Part shown: piece after piece, positions 28,144 to 37,443 of the stretch
How positions within the stretch are numbered: the first letter of the stretch is position 1
Layout of the letters: each line of letters begins with the position of its first letter
Assembly: GCA_946997485.1 (NCBI GenBank)
Contig: CAMPVF010000004.1
Location: 62,001-126,000 of the forward strand
Reading direction: 5' to 3'
Length of the DNA stretch: 64,000 nucleotides
Source: an uncultured Atopobium sp.
GTDB lineage: Bacteria > Actinomycetota > Coriobacteriia > Coriobacteriales > Atopobiaceae
Made by a program: the position numbers and the translations under genes
The notes under the pieces: model-generated
The model's input: the letters and a program-made list of their open reading frames with translations, nothing else
What the model was told of the DNA's origin: nothing
Databases searched by the model: none

Positions 28144-29775
28144 TTAGCCTTCCGTAGTGTAGTTTGGATCGGTAGTATCAATATCCACTTCAAACGTGTG
28201 ATAAATCAAATTGCCAACCCGTGCATTCTTTACATACGATTTAGCAGCAAAAACGCCTTTTGTCCAAAATAGTGGCAGTGTTGCAACATCTTGATGCGTA
28301 AGTAGTTCATCTGCCCTACGATACAAACTCTCACGCTCGTGTTCATCACGAGAAACACGCGCTTTATCAAGAAGCTTGTCAAACTCAGGATTGTTGTAGA
28401 ACGATGATTTCTTTGCAGAAGCGCTACTGTGGAAGTACGAATACATGTGGTTGTCACCATCGGCATACAACGGGAACCATTGCAGCAGTGTAACCTGCAA
28501 GTTGCCCTGGGTCCAGTCTTGACTCCAAGCACCGTTGTCCTCAATTTGAACATCAAGGTCAACGCCAATCTTTGACCAGTAGCCCTGAATTGCAACAAGT
28601 TCTTTTTGGCTCAGACCCTGGCGCACCTTTGCCGAAAGTTTAAGATGTGATACGCCCGCTTGTTCAAGCAGCGCTTTTGCCTTTTCAGGATTGTATTCAA
28701 ACGGCGGCTGATCCTTAAGTGAACCCGGCGTTTGCGGTGCCAGCCAACCAGATGCAACAGTTCCAGAACCGTTATACAGAGTATCGAGCATTTCTTGACG
28801 ATTGATAGCAAGCGAAAGTGCCTGGCGTACACGCTGGTCGGTAAGGCCAAAGCCCTCTTTAAGGTTGAGGTTTACAAAGTCAACACCCAGCTGATCGTAG
28901 TAGTGAATATCGTCTTTCACTGCCGGATCTTCTAACAGCTGCGTAAGGCTGTTGGCGGGCACGTTACAAAAGTCGATATCGCCATTTTTGTATGCAAGAA
29001 TACAGGTATTTGGGTCGTCGTAATACTTGTAGTGAATTTCATCAAGCAGGGGCTTGTCGCCGTAATAATCATCAAACGCAGCCAAAACAACTTCAGTTGA
29101 ATCGTCGTTTGAAACCAACTTATAGCGACCGGTACCAATAAGGTTGGTACCCTGACCCCATGTAAGACCAGCCTTTTCGCACGCATCCTTTGGGAAGATT
29201 TCTGCATACGAAATGCCAAGGTTTTTAACAAACGTTACGCCGGGCTCTTTAAGGATGAACGTAAAGTGCGTATCATCCTGAATTTGAATACCCTTAAGCT
29301 CCTTTGTTTTGCCTGCTAGCATGTCGTCTGCACCAAGGATTTGTGCATACAGTGATGTAGATTTACCTGCAGTTTCGGGAAGGAACATGCGCTCGAAGGT
29401 GTACTTAACATCGGCTGAAGTAAGTTTTGAACCATCGTGAAACACAACTCCGCTACGAAGTTCGCATGGCAGTGTTACGCCGTCGTCATTAAACGTAGGT
29501 ATAGAAACCAACAGCTGGGGCACAAGTTCATTATCTTCTGTCCAGCGCAACAGCGGTTCAGTTACCGAGTCGGCAATTGATGCGGATGCAGATGTGTTAC
29601 TGCGCTGCATGTCCAAACCCTGCTTTGCATTTGCTTGGCCAAAACGCAGGATTTTCTTCTTTGCAGTGCTGCCGCCTTCAGCCTCGCCACAAGCAGTAAG
29701 CATAGCTGAAGCGGCAAAGCCGCCTAGAGTGACAGCTGATGCCTTGAGGAAACTTCGACGAGAAACTGATTCCAT
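28144..29775 (-). CDS. oppA: Oligopeptide-binding lipoprotein OppA (SBP family 5)
   Basis: 543 residues. The N-terminus ESVSRRSFLKASAVTLGGF..LTAC is a Tat signal with lipobox, so the protein is probably exported folded and anchored to the membrane. Family-5 features follow: LRFGQANAKQGLD, TSADVKYTFERM, GTGRYKL, and a long C-terminal lobe (ALSLAINRQEML, FYNNPEFDKLLDKA). GGTGG lies 7 nt before ATG 29775. First gene of the opp-pepT cluster; feeds peptides to OppBCDF. Confidence 0.94.
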   Translation of the reverse strand: MESVSRRSFLKASAVTLGGFAASAMLTACGEAEGGSTAKKKILRFGQANAKQGLDMQRSNTSASASIADSVTEPLLRWTEDNELVPQLLVSIPTFNDDGVTLPCELRSGVVFHDGSKLTSADVKYTFERMFLPETAGKSTSLYAQILGADDMLAGKTKELKGIQIQDDTHFTFILKEPGVTFVKNLGISYAEIFPKDACEKAGLTWGQGTNLIGTGRYKLVSNDDSTEVVLAAFDDYYGDKPLLDEIHYKYYDDPNTCILAYKNGDIDFCNVPANSLTQLLEDPAVKDDIHYYDQLGVDFVNLNLKEGFGLTDQRVRQALSLAINRQEMLDTLYNGSGTVASGWLAPQTPGSLKDQPPFEYNPEKAKALLEQAGVSHLKLSAKVRQGLSQKELVAIQGYWSKIGVDLDVQIEDNGAWSQDWTQGNLQVTLLQWFPLYADGDNHMYSYFHSSASAKKSSFYNNPEFDKLLDKARVSRDEHERESLYRRADELLTHQDVATLPLFWTKGVFAAKSYVKNARVGNLIYHTFEVDIDTTDPNYTTEG

Positions 29776-30303
29776 CTTAGTCCACCTTTCGAACGAGTTA
29801 CATATACAATAAAGCACGGGATCGTGCGTTAGTTCATAAAGCTTAACATCTATTCAGCTTTGTGTGACGTAGCATTCGAAAAATAAGAGTCCTTGAAATA
29901 ATTGATTAATATTTGAAACCATTCTGAAACAGTTTGCACAAAGAATTCCGACGTATATGCAGGTTTAATGGTTAACAACGTGTATTATATGAAACCATTA
30001 TGTAAAACTGAACATGATAATTGAACTTATGGTATGGGGGCTCAATTTTCAGCTACGTGCTACTCGCAGTGCAAAACCGGATACCTACGAACTTATAATT
30101 TCGCACTTTTATTGGATATAAAAGTTTGAACATACCGCAGCGCCACATGCGCTGCTGGTGGATGTAACTCTGCATACGTCGCACTCATCTTTGAGCTTTT
30201 TGCGCGCGCGGCCACATCCATACTATACTAAGCAACGGCGTTGCAGGTATCCAACGCATATTCCTGCACGCACACACGCACGCGCCTACACGAAGGATTT
30301 TCT
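29776..30303. promoter_or_regulatory. Divergent promoter region, oppA / trmB
   Basis: 528 bp, AT-rich between about 29870 and 30130 and then alternating purine-pyrimidine near trmB (cacgcacacacgcacgcgcc). It must carry the oppA promoter. No clear consensus promoter, operator or RNA was identified. Confidence 0.4.
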
Positions 30304-31140
30304 ATGCACGGCTTACACGCTCGACTTGGAAAAAATTTTAACCTCTACGATCGCCTTGTCCGCTATAACAAGGCAATCGTTGAAAATCCGAAACACATCC
30401 GTGGTCATTGGCGCCAGTGGTGTGCTCCATGTGCCTACGATGAGAAGCGCCAACGGTTCGTTCAATCAACATTTCGTGAAGTTCATCTCGATCTTGGCTG
30501 CGGTAAGGGCAATTTTTGTGTTGATGCTGCATGCCGGCGCCCTGATGTCTTGTTTGTTGGCGTTGATGCTGAGCCGCTCTGCATAGCATATGCCGCGCAA
30601 AAAATTTGTGAAGGTGAGCTTTCTAATGCACTGGTATTTGGCGCACATTCGTCTCATATCAGCGATTTTTTTGCTCCTCAAGAAATCGATTACGTGTATC
30701 TCAACTTTCCTACACCGTTTCCGCGCAAAAAGCAGGCGCGCGAACGGCTCGTGTACCTCGATAATCTCTTGCTGCTACGTAGCGTGTTATCACAGCAGGC
30801 GCGCATCATGTTCAAAACAGACTCCTACCCACTCATGCAATTTGCCATTACGCAATTTGAACGTGCGGGCTATCGCTGCATATGGTCGTCAAACGATGCG
30901 CGAGCTGATAGACCACACGATCCATCGAGTTTATACGAGGAAAAACTCACCGCAAAGGGTGCACGTGTCCTTGCACGCGAATATGAACTTTGCGACATTC
31001 CCAAAGACCTACCGCAAGTTGAACAACTAAGCCTGGTAGACTACCTACCACAGGATTTGGCAAACGTTTCATACGTTCCTCATGGTATGGAGGGCACGTT
31101 TGTTAACCTTATAAACTATGAGGCACATCGCACCCAGTAA
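30304..31140 (+). CDS. trmB: tRNA (guanine-N7-)-methyltransferase
   Basis: 278 residues; makes m7G46 in tRNA using S-adenosylmethionine. The SAM site is HLDLGCGKGNFCVDAA, followed by VGVDAEPL and later FKTDSYPL. The family signature usually reads NFPDPWPKKRH; here it is NFPTPFPRKKQARERL, so the Asp is Thr and the Trp is Phe. Length is about 60 residues more than usual, mostly at the C-terminus. AAGGA lies 6 nt before ATG 30304. A methyltransferase of this family is likely; reduced or altered activity is possible. Confidence 0.8.
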   Translation: MHGLHARLGKNFNLYDRLVRYNKAIVENPKHIRGHWRQWCAPCAYDEKRQRFVQSTFREVHLDLGCGKGNFCVDAACRRPDVLFVGVDAEPLCIAYAAQKICEGELSNALVFGAHSSHISDFFAPQEIDYVYLNFPTPFPRKKQARERLVYLDNLLLLRSVLSQQARIMFKTDSYPLMQFAITQFERAGYRCIWSSNDARADRPHDPSSLYEEKLTAKGARVLAREYELCDIPKDLPQVEQLSLVDYLPQDLANVSYVPHGMEGTFVNLINYEAHRTQ

Positions 31141-31344
31141 GGCATTGCGCACAGGCACGCAAGGTGCGTAAATGAACAGGTAGTACTAGTCATTTACTCT
31201 CTTGTATACCGTTTTGATAGGCAATCTACCTGCGATTAAGCTCAGTTTGTGCATCTTGTTGATACATCATTACGCAAATGCGTTTTTGACCTATACTTTA
31301 GAAAGATATGAACAAATACATACACATGTTGAAAGGAGTTGCCC

Positions 31345-32634
31345 ATGAGCAACATTAAAAGCGTGTATGGCCGCGAGGTACTCGACTCTCGTGCTAATCC
31401 TACTGTAGAAGTTGAAGTTACCCTTGAGGATGGTTCCTTTGGTCGTGCTATCGTGCCTTCAGGCGCATCAACTGGTGAATTTGAAGCAGTAGAGTTGCGC
31501 GATGGTGACAAGGACGTATATCAAGGTAAAGGCGTGCTTAAAGCTGTTGGTCATGTAAACAACGAAATTCGTAACATTCTTATTGGCCGCGATGCACGTG
31601 ATCAGCGTGGTTGCGATATGGCAATGATCGCTGCCGATGGTACTGACAACAAAGGCAACTTTGGCGCAAACGCCATTCTTGGCGCTTCATTGGCAATTGC
31701 ACGCGCAGCAGCTGCATCAGCAGGTCTTTCACTCTATGAATACCTCGGCGGCGCAAATGGTCACACCCTTCCTGTTCCAATGATGAACGTTCTTAACGGT
31801 GGTGTTCACGCAGACAACAACGTAGACTTCCAAGAGTTCATGATTATGCCTGTTGGTGCTCCCGACTTTAAAACTGCACTTCGTTGGTGCTCACAGGTAT
31901 ACCACACACTGAAAGACGTTCTTAAGAACTCCGGTCACAACACCGGTGTTGGTGACGAGGGTGGTTTTGCTCCTAACCTCAAAACCAATGCTGAGCCTCT
32001 TGAGTACCTCATGCAAGCTGTAGAAAAAGCTGGCTTTAAGCCTGGTAAAGACTTTATGTTTGCAATGGACCCTGCTTCATCTGAGTTCTACAACAAAGAA
32101 ACCGGTAACTACGAGCTTAAGGGTGAAGGCCGCACGCTCACAAGCGATGAAATGGTTGATTACTGGGAAGCACTCGTTAACAAGTTCCCCATCATCTCAC
32201 TCGAAGACGGTCTTGCAGAAGAAGACTGGAAAGGTTGGGAGAAACTTACCAGCCGCATTGGTAACAAAGTTCAACTTGTTGGCGACGACCTGTTTGTAAC
32301 AAACACCAAACGTCTTGCCCGTGGTATTAAGGAAGGCGCAGCTAACGCAATCCTTATTAAAGTTAACCAAATTGGTTCGCTTACCGAAACGCTTGAAGCT
32401 ATCGAAATGGCTAAACGTGCTGGTTACACGGCTGTTGTATCGCACCGTTCAGGCGAAACTGAAGACACCACTATTGCCGACCTTGCTGTTGCAACCAACG
32501 CTGGTCAAATCAAGACTGGTGCTCCTGCACGTACCGACCGTGTTGCTAAATACAACCAATTGCTCCGCATTGAGGACAAGTTGGGCGCATCTGCTGAGTA
32601 CCTTGGCTTGGACGCATTTTATAACCTTCGCTAA
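31345..32634 (+). CDS. eno: Enolase
   Basis: 429 residues; interconverts 2-phosphoglycerate and phosphoenolpyruvate. Motifs: GREVLDSRANPTVE, PSGASTGEFEA, the catalytic GVGDEGGFAPN, metal ligands in MDPASSEF and SLEDGLAEEDW, LVGDDLFVTN, ILIKVNQIGSLTE and SHRSGETED. AAGGAG lies 6 nt before ATG 31345. Codon use is more biased than in neighbours (many GGT, GTT, CTT), as expected for a highly expressed gene. Confidence 0.97.
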   Translation: MSNIKSVYGREVLDSRANPTVEVEVTLEDGSFGRAIVPSGASTGEFEAVELRDGDKDVYQGKGVLKAVGHVNNEIRNILIGRDARDQRGCDMAMIAADGTDNKGNFGANAILGASLAIARAAAASAGLSLYEYLGGANGHTLPVPMMNVLNGGVHADNNVDFQEFMIMPVGAPDFKTALRWCSQVYHTLKDVLKNSGHNTGVGDEGGFAPNLKTNAEPLEYLMQAVEKAGFKPGKDFMFAMDPASSEFYNKETGNYELKGEGRTLTSDEMVDYWEALVNKFPIISLEDGLAEEDWKGWEKLTSRIGNKVQLVGDDLFVTNTKRLARGIKEGAANAILIKVNQIGSLTETLEAIEMAKRAGYTAVVSHRSGETEDTTIADLAVATNAGQIKTGAPARTDRVAKYNQLLRIEDKLGASAEYLGLDAFYNLR

Positions 32635-32690
32635 TTGAACTAAGTTCAATTGCGAGTTCATACGCGTAAAAGTTCAATTTATTGAACATA
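32633..32690. repeat. GTTCA-type repeat cluster G
   Basis: Starts at the enolase stop codon. TTGAAC, GTTCAA, GTTCAT, GTTCAA, TTGAAC in 55 bp with mixed orientation, so GTTCAAT-tt-ATTGAAC forms a small hairpin. Confidence 0.85.
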
Positions 32691-32718
32691 ACGATTACGC
32701 GCATTTGCATTGCATGAT

Positions 32719-32755
32719 AAACCCCGCACATGGAAACACCACGTGCGGGGTTTTC
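32719..32755 (+). terminator. Rho-independent terminator of eno
   Basis: AAACCCCGCAC and GTGCGGGGTTTT pair around a 13-nt loop, followed by CTTG. It lies between convergent eno and the EIIA gene and can act in both directions. Confidence 0.9.
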
Positions 32756-32877
32756 TTGTACAGCACACGCACCACCAACACAGGGACGTGCACGGCCAGC
32801 GCATCCATATGCATCAACTGTGATTGCTACGCTGCTACCATTGAACTGCGCCAAACTGCGCGATACAAAAAAGCCCA

Positions 32878-32973
32878 AGTTCACCCCATGCATGTGGTGC
32901 ATAGATAAACTTGAACTTTTTAATCAACTTTTTGAACGTGCACGCTGACGTGCTGCTATGTATTGTTGAACTA
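32878..32973. repeat. GTTCA-type repeat cluster H
   Basis: Three TTGAAC and one GTTCAC between the eno terminator and the EIIA stop codon. Together with cluster G it occupies much of the 343-bp convergent gap. Confidence 0.8.
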
Positions 32974-32977
32974 TACC

Positions 32978-33433
32978 TTACGCATCAAGGCCAGCATTAA
33001 TACGCGCAGCGATAGATGCTGCATCGTTATCTGCAAGGGTTTCGGTTCTAAATGTTTCGTCCATAAGCATAACAGCAACACGAGAAAGCAGCTGTAAGTG
33101 CGTTGTGCCAGCCTCCTGCGCAGGAACACACAGGGCAATAGCAGCACGAATAGGCTTGCCGTCGATGGTTTCCCATGCAACATTGCCAGCAAATTTAACA
33201 ACAAGAACACCCGCTTTTTGAATGGCGTCGCATTTTGCGTGAGGAATGGCAAAACCATCCATCATACCTGTTGTGCCCTCTTTTTCGCGCGCTTTAAACG
33301 ACTCGAGTACAGCAGCTTTATCAGTACCAATACCCAGCTCGCATGCCTTTGCAGCCAAAAATTCAAGCGCTTCATCTACCGTTGTTGCCGGGTTATCCAA
33401 AAAAACACAGGACGCTTGTACAAAATCACTCAC
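32978..33433 (-). CDS. PTS EIIA domain protein (fructose/mannitol type)
   Basis: 151 residues, a complete EIIA of the PTS_EIIA_2 family with the phosphorylated His65 in GFAIPHAK. It starts with GTG at 33433, six bases after GGAGG. No EIIB or EIIC gene is nearby; HPr is encoded 30 kb away at 63270-63551. It may serve a transporter elsewhere or act as a regulatory phosphocarrier. Confidence 0.88.
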   Translation of the reverse strand: MSDFVQASCVFLDNPATTVDEALEFLAAKACELGIGTDKAAVLESFKAREKEGTTGMMDGFAIPHAKCDAIQKAGVLVVKFAGNVAWETIDGKPIRAAIALCVPAQEAGTTHLQLLSRVAVMLMDETFRTETLADNDAASIAARINAGLDA

Positions 33434-33754
33434 CAGGGGCCTCCTTCAAACGAACAAACCGTTACCTCTATTATGCAACAAGTTTGGTTACGTGTGGGTT
33501 ATATTCGTGTGATTAAAGACGGGCAAGATGCCGCCTTACATTTCCTACTGTATATGAGAATACCCATTTTGAGCAACGTTCAACCATGTACACTACTAAA
33601 AAACCACCAATGTAAACGCTCACCCAAATGCCCGCAAAACCAAGCACGTGTATACACCGATGCCGCGTGTGAAAATAATACATACGATGAATTTGCCAAT
33701 GAATATTGATAAAATAAGGCAACACCATGTAATGCTAAGTATGAAGGGCACGCC
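33434..33754. promoter_or_regulatory. Divergent promoter region, EIIA / M32 peptidase
   Basis: 321 bp between divergent genes. No consensus promoter or RNA could be fixed by eye; the region around 33690-33720 is AT-rich (ttgataaaataag) and could hold the peptidase promoter. Confidence 0.3.
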
Positions 33755-35665
33755 ATGAGCACACAACACACATCATCAGAACGCACGCAAAAATTTAGTG
33801 TTAACGAAATACTAAAACAAATACAACAAGAGCAGCTAGAGCAGCTAAAACATACAAAACCATCAAGCGCGAGTGCTGACGTGACAACGCAAATTCCCGC
33901 TACAAACAACGCGACTAAACCTGAAGACAGCTCTCAAGCACATACGAAAAAAGCACCTGAGGCAAAAACTGAGGCACAACCTCAAGCAAAACCTCAAGCA
34001 ACCGCTACCAAGTCAGCACGCACAAGCGAGCAGGTAGACAAGAGCACGGCAGCAAATGCACAACCAAATACACAAGCAAGCACGCAACCAAATACAAAAC
34101 CAAACACAAACCCAAACGAACAAGCACCAGCATCATTTAACGCGGCGCTTACCAACCCAAAGGCCGATCTCGAAGCGCTCGACACACTCGAACGCACACT
34201 TGCAGCGTGGCGTTATGCAGCTGCCGAAATTGGTGGCCTTGGCATGTCTATCGACCCTGAAGGAGCCTCAACCGTCCGCGGCGACGTGCTTGCCAGCTTT
34301 GAACAACAACGCCGTGAGTTGCTGCTCAATCCTTCGACAACAGCGCTTCTTGACCGCTTAAGCTGCCCTTCGGCTGTACTTACCGAACAGGCAACGATGC
34401 AGGTACGTGTACTTAAACAAGACATCAAAAAAATTGCCGGCGTACCGGTTTCGCTGGCGTCTGCATACCAAAAACTCCTCTGCGACGCTGATGCCGTGTG
34501 GCACCGCGCAAAAGCTCAAAACAACTGGGGCGCGTTTAGCGGCTATTTGGAGCAAATTATTGCACGCATGAAAGAAATTGCCCACGCGAAAAACCCCGAT
34601 GCCGACCCATACGATGTGTGGCTCAGCGAATTTGAAGACGGCCTTAATCAGGCGTATCTCGACGATATGTTTGAACAGATAACCGCCTGCACAACACCTC
34701 TTATTGCGCAGATTGAACGCAAAAAGCAGCGTGGCTTTACCGTTACGCATGATATGTTTAGCGGCAAATTTGATGAGCAGCGCCAATGGCAACTTGCCCG
34801 CGATTTGCTCAAACTCGAAGGTCTCGATCTATCGCGCGTGTTGCTTATTCCAACCGAGCATCCCTACTCCGAAGCACCGTCGTGTAGCTGGGGTATTATC
34901 GCAAGCCATGTGTATGAGCACGACATTCTCTCCAACGTGTTTTCGATGTTCCACGAGGGAGGCCACACCCTCTATGAGCTGGGTGTTAAGGACGATTATG
35001 AACGAACGTCGCTTAAAGGTGGCACGTCATTTGGTATGCACGAAGCGCAGTCGCGCTTTTTTGAAAATTACATCGCGCGCGATCGCGCATATATCCCCCA
35101 CATTCTTGCGTGTATGACAAAGCATTTTCAAGGTCAGCTTGGCCGTGTAACGCCTAATCAGCTGTGGCGTGCAGCAAACGAAGTGCATCCCGAGGCCGTT
35201 CGCTGCGATGCCGACGAGCTTACGTATTCTGCGCACATTATGATTCGCTATCAGCTTGAAAAGCGCCTGTTTAATGGGTCGCTTAAGGTAGAAGACGTGC
35301 CCGATGCATGGAACAGCCTTACCCGCGAGCTTTTGGGCGTGGACGTGCCAGATAATGCTCACGGTTGCTTGCAGGATATGCACTGGTCAAGCGGGTATAT
35401 TGGCTACTTTGCAAGCTATGCATATGGCAACGTGATTGGCGCGCAGCTACGGCACCAAATGATGGAAGATGGCCTTTTGTGGGATGCAATCTTGGCGTCG
35501 GGCGATATTCACCCCATTCGTCAATGGCTTAAAACCAATATTTGGCAATATGGTCGCTCAAAATCGACAATTGAACTTATGCAAGCAGCATGCCACGAAC
35601 CTATTCGCACAGAATACTACCTTGACTACCTGCAAAAGAAGTTTACGTCGTTATATAACCTGTAG
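33755..35665 (+). CDS. M32-family metallocarboxypeptidase with long N-terminal extension
   Basis: 636 residues; the catalytic part (about 145-636) is a Taq-type carboxypeptidase that removes C-terminal residues from peptides. The zinc motif is FHEGGHTLYE, with HEAQSRFFEN and the family pattern DADELTYSAHIMIRY nearby. The first 130 residues are a Gln/Thr/Pro/Asn/Lys low-complexity tail (PNTQASTQPNTKPNTNPNEQ), unusual for M32 enzymes and without a signal peptide. With OppABCDF and PepT it fits a peptide-fed metabolism. Confidence 0.9.
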   Translation: MSTQHTSSERTQKFSVNEILKQIQQEQLEQLKHTKPSSASADVTTQIPATNNATKPEDSSQAHTKKAPEAKTEAQPQAKPQATATKSARTSEQVDKSTAANAQPNTQASTQPNTKPNTNPNEQAPASFNAALTNPKADLEALDTLERTLAAWRYAAAEIGGLGMSIDPEGASTVRGDVLASFEQQRRELLLNPSTTALLDRLSCPSAVLTEQATMQVRVLKQDIKKIAGVPVSLASAYQKLLCDADAVWHRAKAQNNWGAFSGYLEQIIARMKEIAHAKNPDADPYDVWLSEFEDGLNQAYLDDMFEQITACTTPLIAQIERKKQRGFTVTHDMFSGKFDEQRQWQLARDLLKLEGLDLSRVLLIPTEHPYSEAPSCSWGIIASHVYEHDILSNVFSMFHEGGHTLYELGVKDDYERTSLKGGTSFGMHEAQSRFFENYIARDRAYIPHILACMTKHFQGQLGRVTPNQLWRAANEVHPEAVRCDADELTYSAHIMIRYQLEKRLFNGSLKVEDVPDAWNSLTRELLGVDVPDNAHGCLQDMHWSSGYIGYFASYAYGNVIGAQLRHQMMEDGLLWDAILASGDIHPIRQWLKTNIWQYGRSKSTIELMQAACHEPIRTEYYLDYLQKKFTSLYNL

Positions 35666-35776
35666 ACGCGAGCCGTGTGGCGGCCGCGGATCATACCGTT
35701 GCAAGCAAAAACCACACGTACAAATACGACTACCAAAAGCCCATATAACGAGCGCAAACGGACGTAAAGGAGACAG

Positions 35777-36226
35777 ATGAGGCTGGTATTACAGCGCGTG
35801 AGCACAGCAGATGTAGAAGTTGAAGGCAAGTGTTGTGGCAGCTGCAGCATGGGGTACATGATTTTGGTGGGTATTGCACCTACGGATACGCGCGAGATTG
35901 TTGAGAAGATGTGGGAGAAAACAAAGCACCTGCGCGTGTTTGAAGACGAGCACCAAAAAATGAATAAATCCCTGCTCGACGTAGGTGGAAGCATTCTTGC
36001 AATAAGCCAGTTTACGCTCTATGCAAACTGCCGCCATGGACGCAGGCCAAGTTTTACCGAAGCCGCGCGCCCCGACAGTGCCCGCGAGCTATACGACTAT
36101 TTTTGTACGTGCATTCGCCGCGATGGCGTTGAACTGGGTTGCGGCGTGTTTGGTGCAGATATGACCATTCATCTTACCTGTACAGGTCCGGTTACCATTA
36201 TGCTCGACAGCAGCGGCGCTGGCTGA
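35777..36226 (+). CDS. dtd: D-aminoacyl-tRNA deacylase
   Basis: 149 residues; recycles D-aminoacyl-tRNAs, protecting translation from D-amino acids. Motifs SQFTLYANCRHGRRPSF and GVFGADMTIHL are clear. The usual NDGPVT near the C-terminus, which carries the cross-subunit Gly-cisPro, reads TCTGPVT here, and the usual AD after TLY is AN. Gly-Pro is kept, so activity is likely. AAAGGAG lies 4 nt before the ATG. Confidence 0.9.
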   Translation: MRLVLQRVSTADVEVEGKCCGSCSMGYMILVGIAPTDTREIVEKMWEKTKHLRVFEDEHQKMNKSLLDVGGSILAISQFTLYANCRHGRRPSFTEAARPDSARELYDYFCTCIRRDGVELGCGVFGADMTIHLTCTGPVTIMLDSSGAG

Positions 36227-36308
36227 TGTGCGTAGCGCGCAAACTCATGCAAACGCACGCAAACACGCACACACATCAAACGGCACCTACTCACTAGAAA
36301 GACCAAAA

Positions 36309-36746
36309 ATGAAGCAATTTTTTAAAGAGTTTAACGACTTTATCATGCGCGGCAACGTTGTTGATATGGCAGTTGGTGTTATTATCGGTAGCGCATTTAC
36401 CGCAATTGTAAATTCGCTGGTAAACAACATCATTTACCCAATCATTGCCTGCATCACCGGTGGCGGCACTAACATCTACGGCCTCGTTGTGCCAGGCACT
36501 GCTATCGACTTTGGCGCTTTTTTAAGCGCAATTATCAACTTTGTTATCATTGCCTTTTTTATCTTTTTGATGGTAAAAGCACTCAACAAACTTGCAGCTA
36601 AAAGCAAAGATTTAGGGCTTATGAGCCACATGTCTCCCAAAGCCAAAGCGCACTGTCCGCTATGCCTTGAGCCAGTAGATACCAAGGCACAATATTGTCC
36701 GCACTGCACGCAGGATATTCGCAGCATGGAAAAAGTGTACAAATAA
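36309..36746 (+). CDS. mscL: Large-conductance mechanosensitive channel with C-terminal zinc ribbon
   Basis: 145 residues. MscL core: FKEFNDFIMRGNVVDMAVGVIIGSAFTAIV (TM1) and a second hydrophobic helix at about 76-97. The usual C-terminal helix is followed by a CPLC..CPHC zinc-ribbon-like motif (about 115-137), an addition seen in some Actinobacteria. Releases solutes on osmotic downshock. The frame begins 81 bases earlier, but GAAAGACC lies just before ATG 36309 and the MscL homology starts there. Confidence 0.9.
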   Translation: MKQFFKEFNDFIMRGNVVDMAVGVIIGSAFTAIVNSLVNNIIYPIIACITGGGTNIYGLVVPGTAIDFGAFLSAIINFVIIAFFIFLMVKALNKLAAKSKDLGLMSHMSPKAKAHCPLCLEPVDTKAQYCPHCTQDIRSMEKVYK

Positions 36747-36929
36747 CCACACACCTACGCGCTGCACGCGTGGGCGTATGCATATCCAAGGTGTACGCAG
36801 AAGGTGTACGCAGCACAAACGCACACACCTCACCGTTGCACACCCTATAATTTTCAACCATAGGGTGCACGTAAGGTGCATGGCACGTAAGGTGCGCTGC
36901 CGTCTATACCAATGTGTGATTGTATAACC
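36747..36929. repeat. Short imperfect repeats after mscL
   Basis: Contains aggtgtacgcag twice in tandem (about 36790-36814) and gcacgtaaggtgc twice (about 36868-36898). No gene. Confidence 0.6.
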
Positions 36930-37265
36930 TTATAAGATTGGTCGCCCGTGTTGCGCTTGCGCGAAAGCACGCTGCACAGCTGCAGTAATATGAGCAAGCA
37001 TCGTACGTGCCTGCACATGCTCCGGCGCGTCTGCAGCACGCTGAAATTGGTGGCAAACGTTATCGGTACGCAAATATTCATTGCCAAATGGATCGACTTT
37101 TGGCACAAGACCAGATGGCGTAAGCGCAAAATAGGCATCGGTACCAGCATCGATATGAGGATTACCTAAGGTGTAACCCTTAGTGCATGTTGCTTGATAC
37201 AATCCAGACTTTTTATTACGCATACAATTGCAAAAAACGCAATCTGAGCATGAAAACCCAGGCAT
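36930..37265 (-). CDS. Cys-rich small protein of unknown function
   Basis: 111 residues. The N-terminus has five cysteines (CSDCVFCNCMRNK, then ATCTKGY) and a sixth lies in DNVCHQF, a set that could bind zinc or an iron-sulfur cluster. The C-terminal third is an Ala/Gln-rich helix. AAGGA lies 6 nt before the ATG, which with the Cys pattern argues for a real gene. No family recognised. Confidence 0.65.
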   Translation of the reverse strand: MPGFSCSDCVFCNCMRNKKSGLYQATCTKGYTLGNPHIDAGTDAYFALTPSGLVPKVDPFGNEYLRTDNVCHQFQRAADAPEHVQARTMLAHITAAVQRAFAQAQHGRPIL

Positions 37266-37443
37266 AGCACGTCCTTAACAACCTACGTCACGCGCAGTGT
37301 ACATTGTATACAGCGCAGATTGACGATGAATTTTATAACCTAAATGATTTTAGTAATTTGCGTCCAGGTTGCAATATCTTTTGTATGGGCTCCACATTCT
37401 ATACATTGTCACCATAATTTGACCACACCAAAAGCGACACAGC

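Noticed and set aside
34925..34990. HEGGH zinc motif as a degenerate active site
   Set aside because: HEGGH is the normal form of HExxH in M32 carboxypeptidases.
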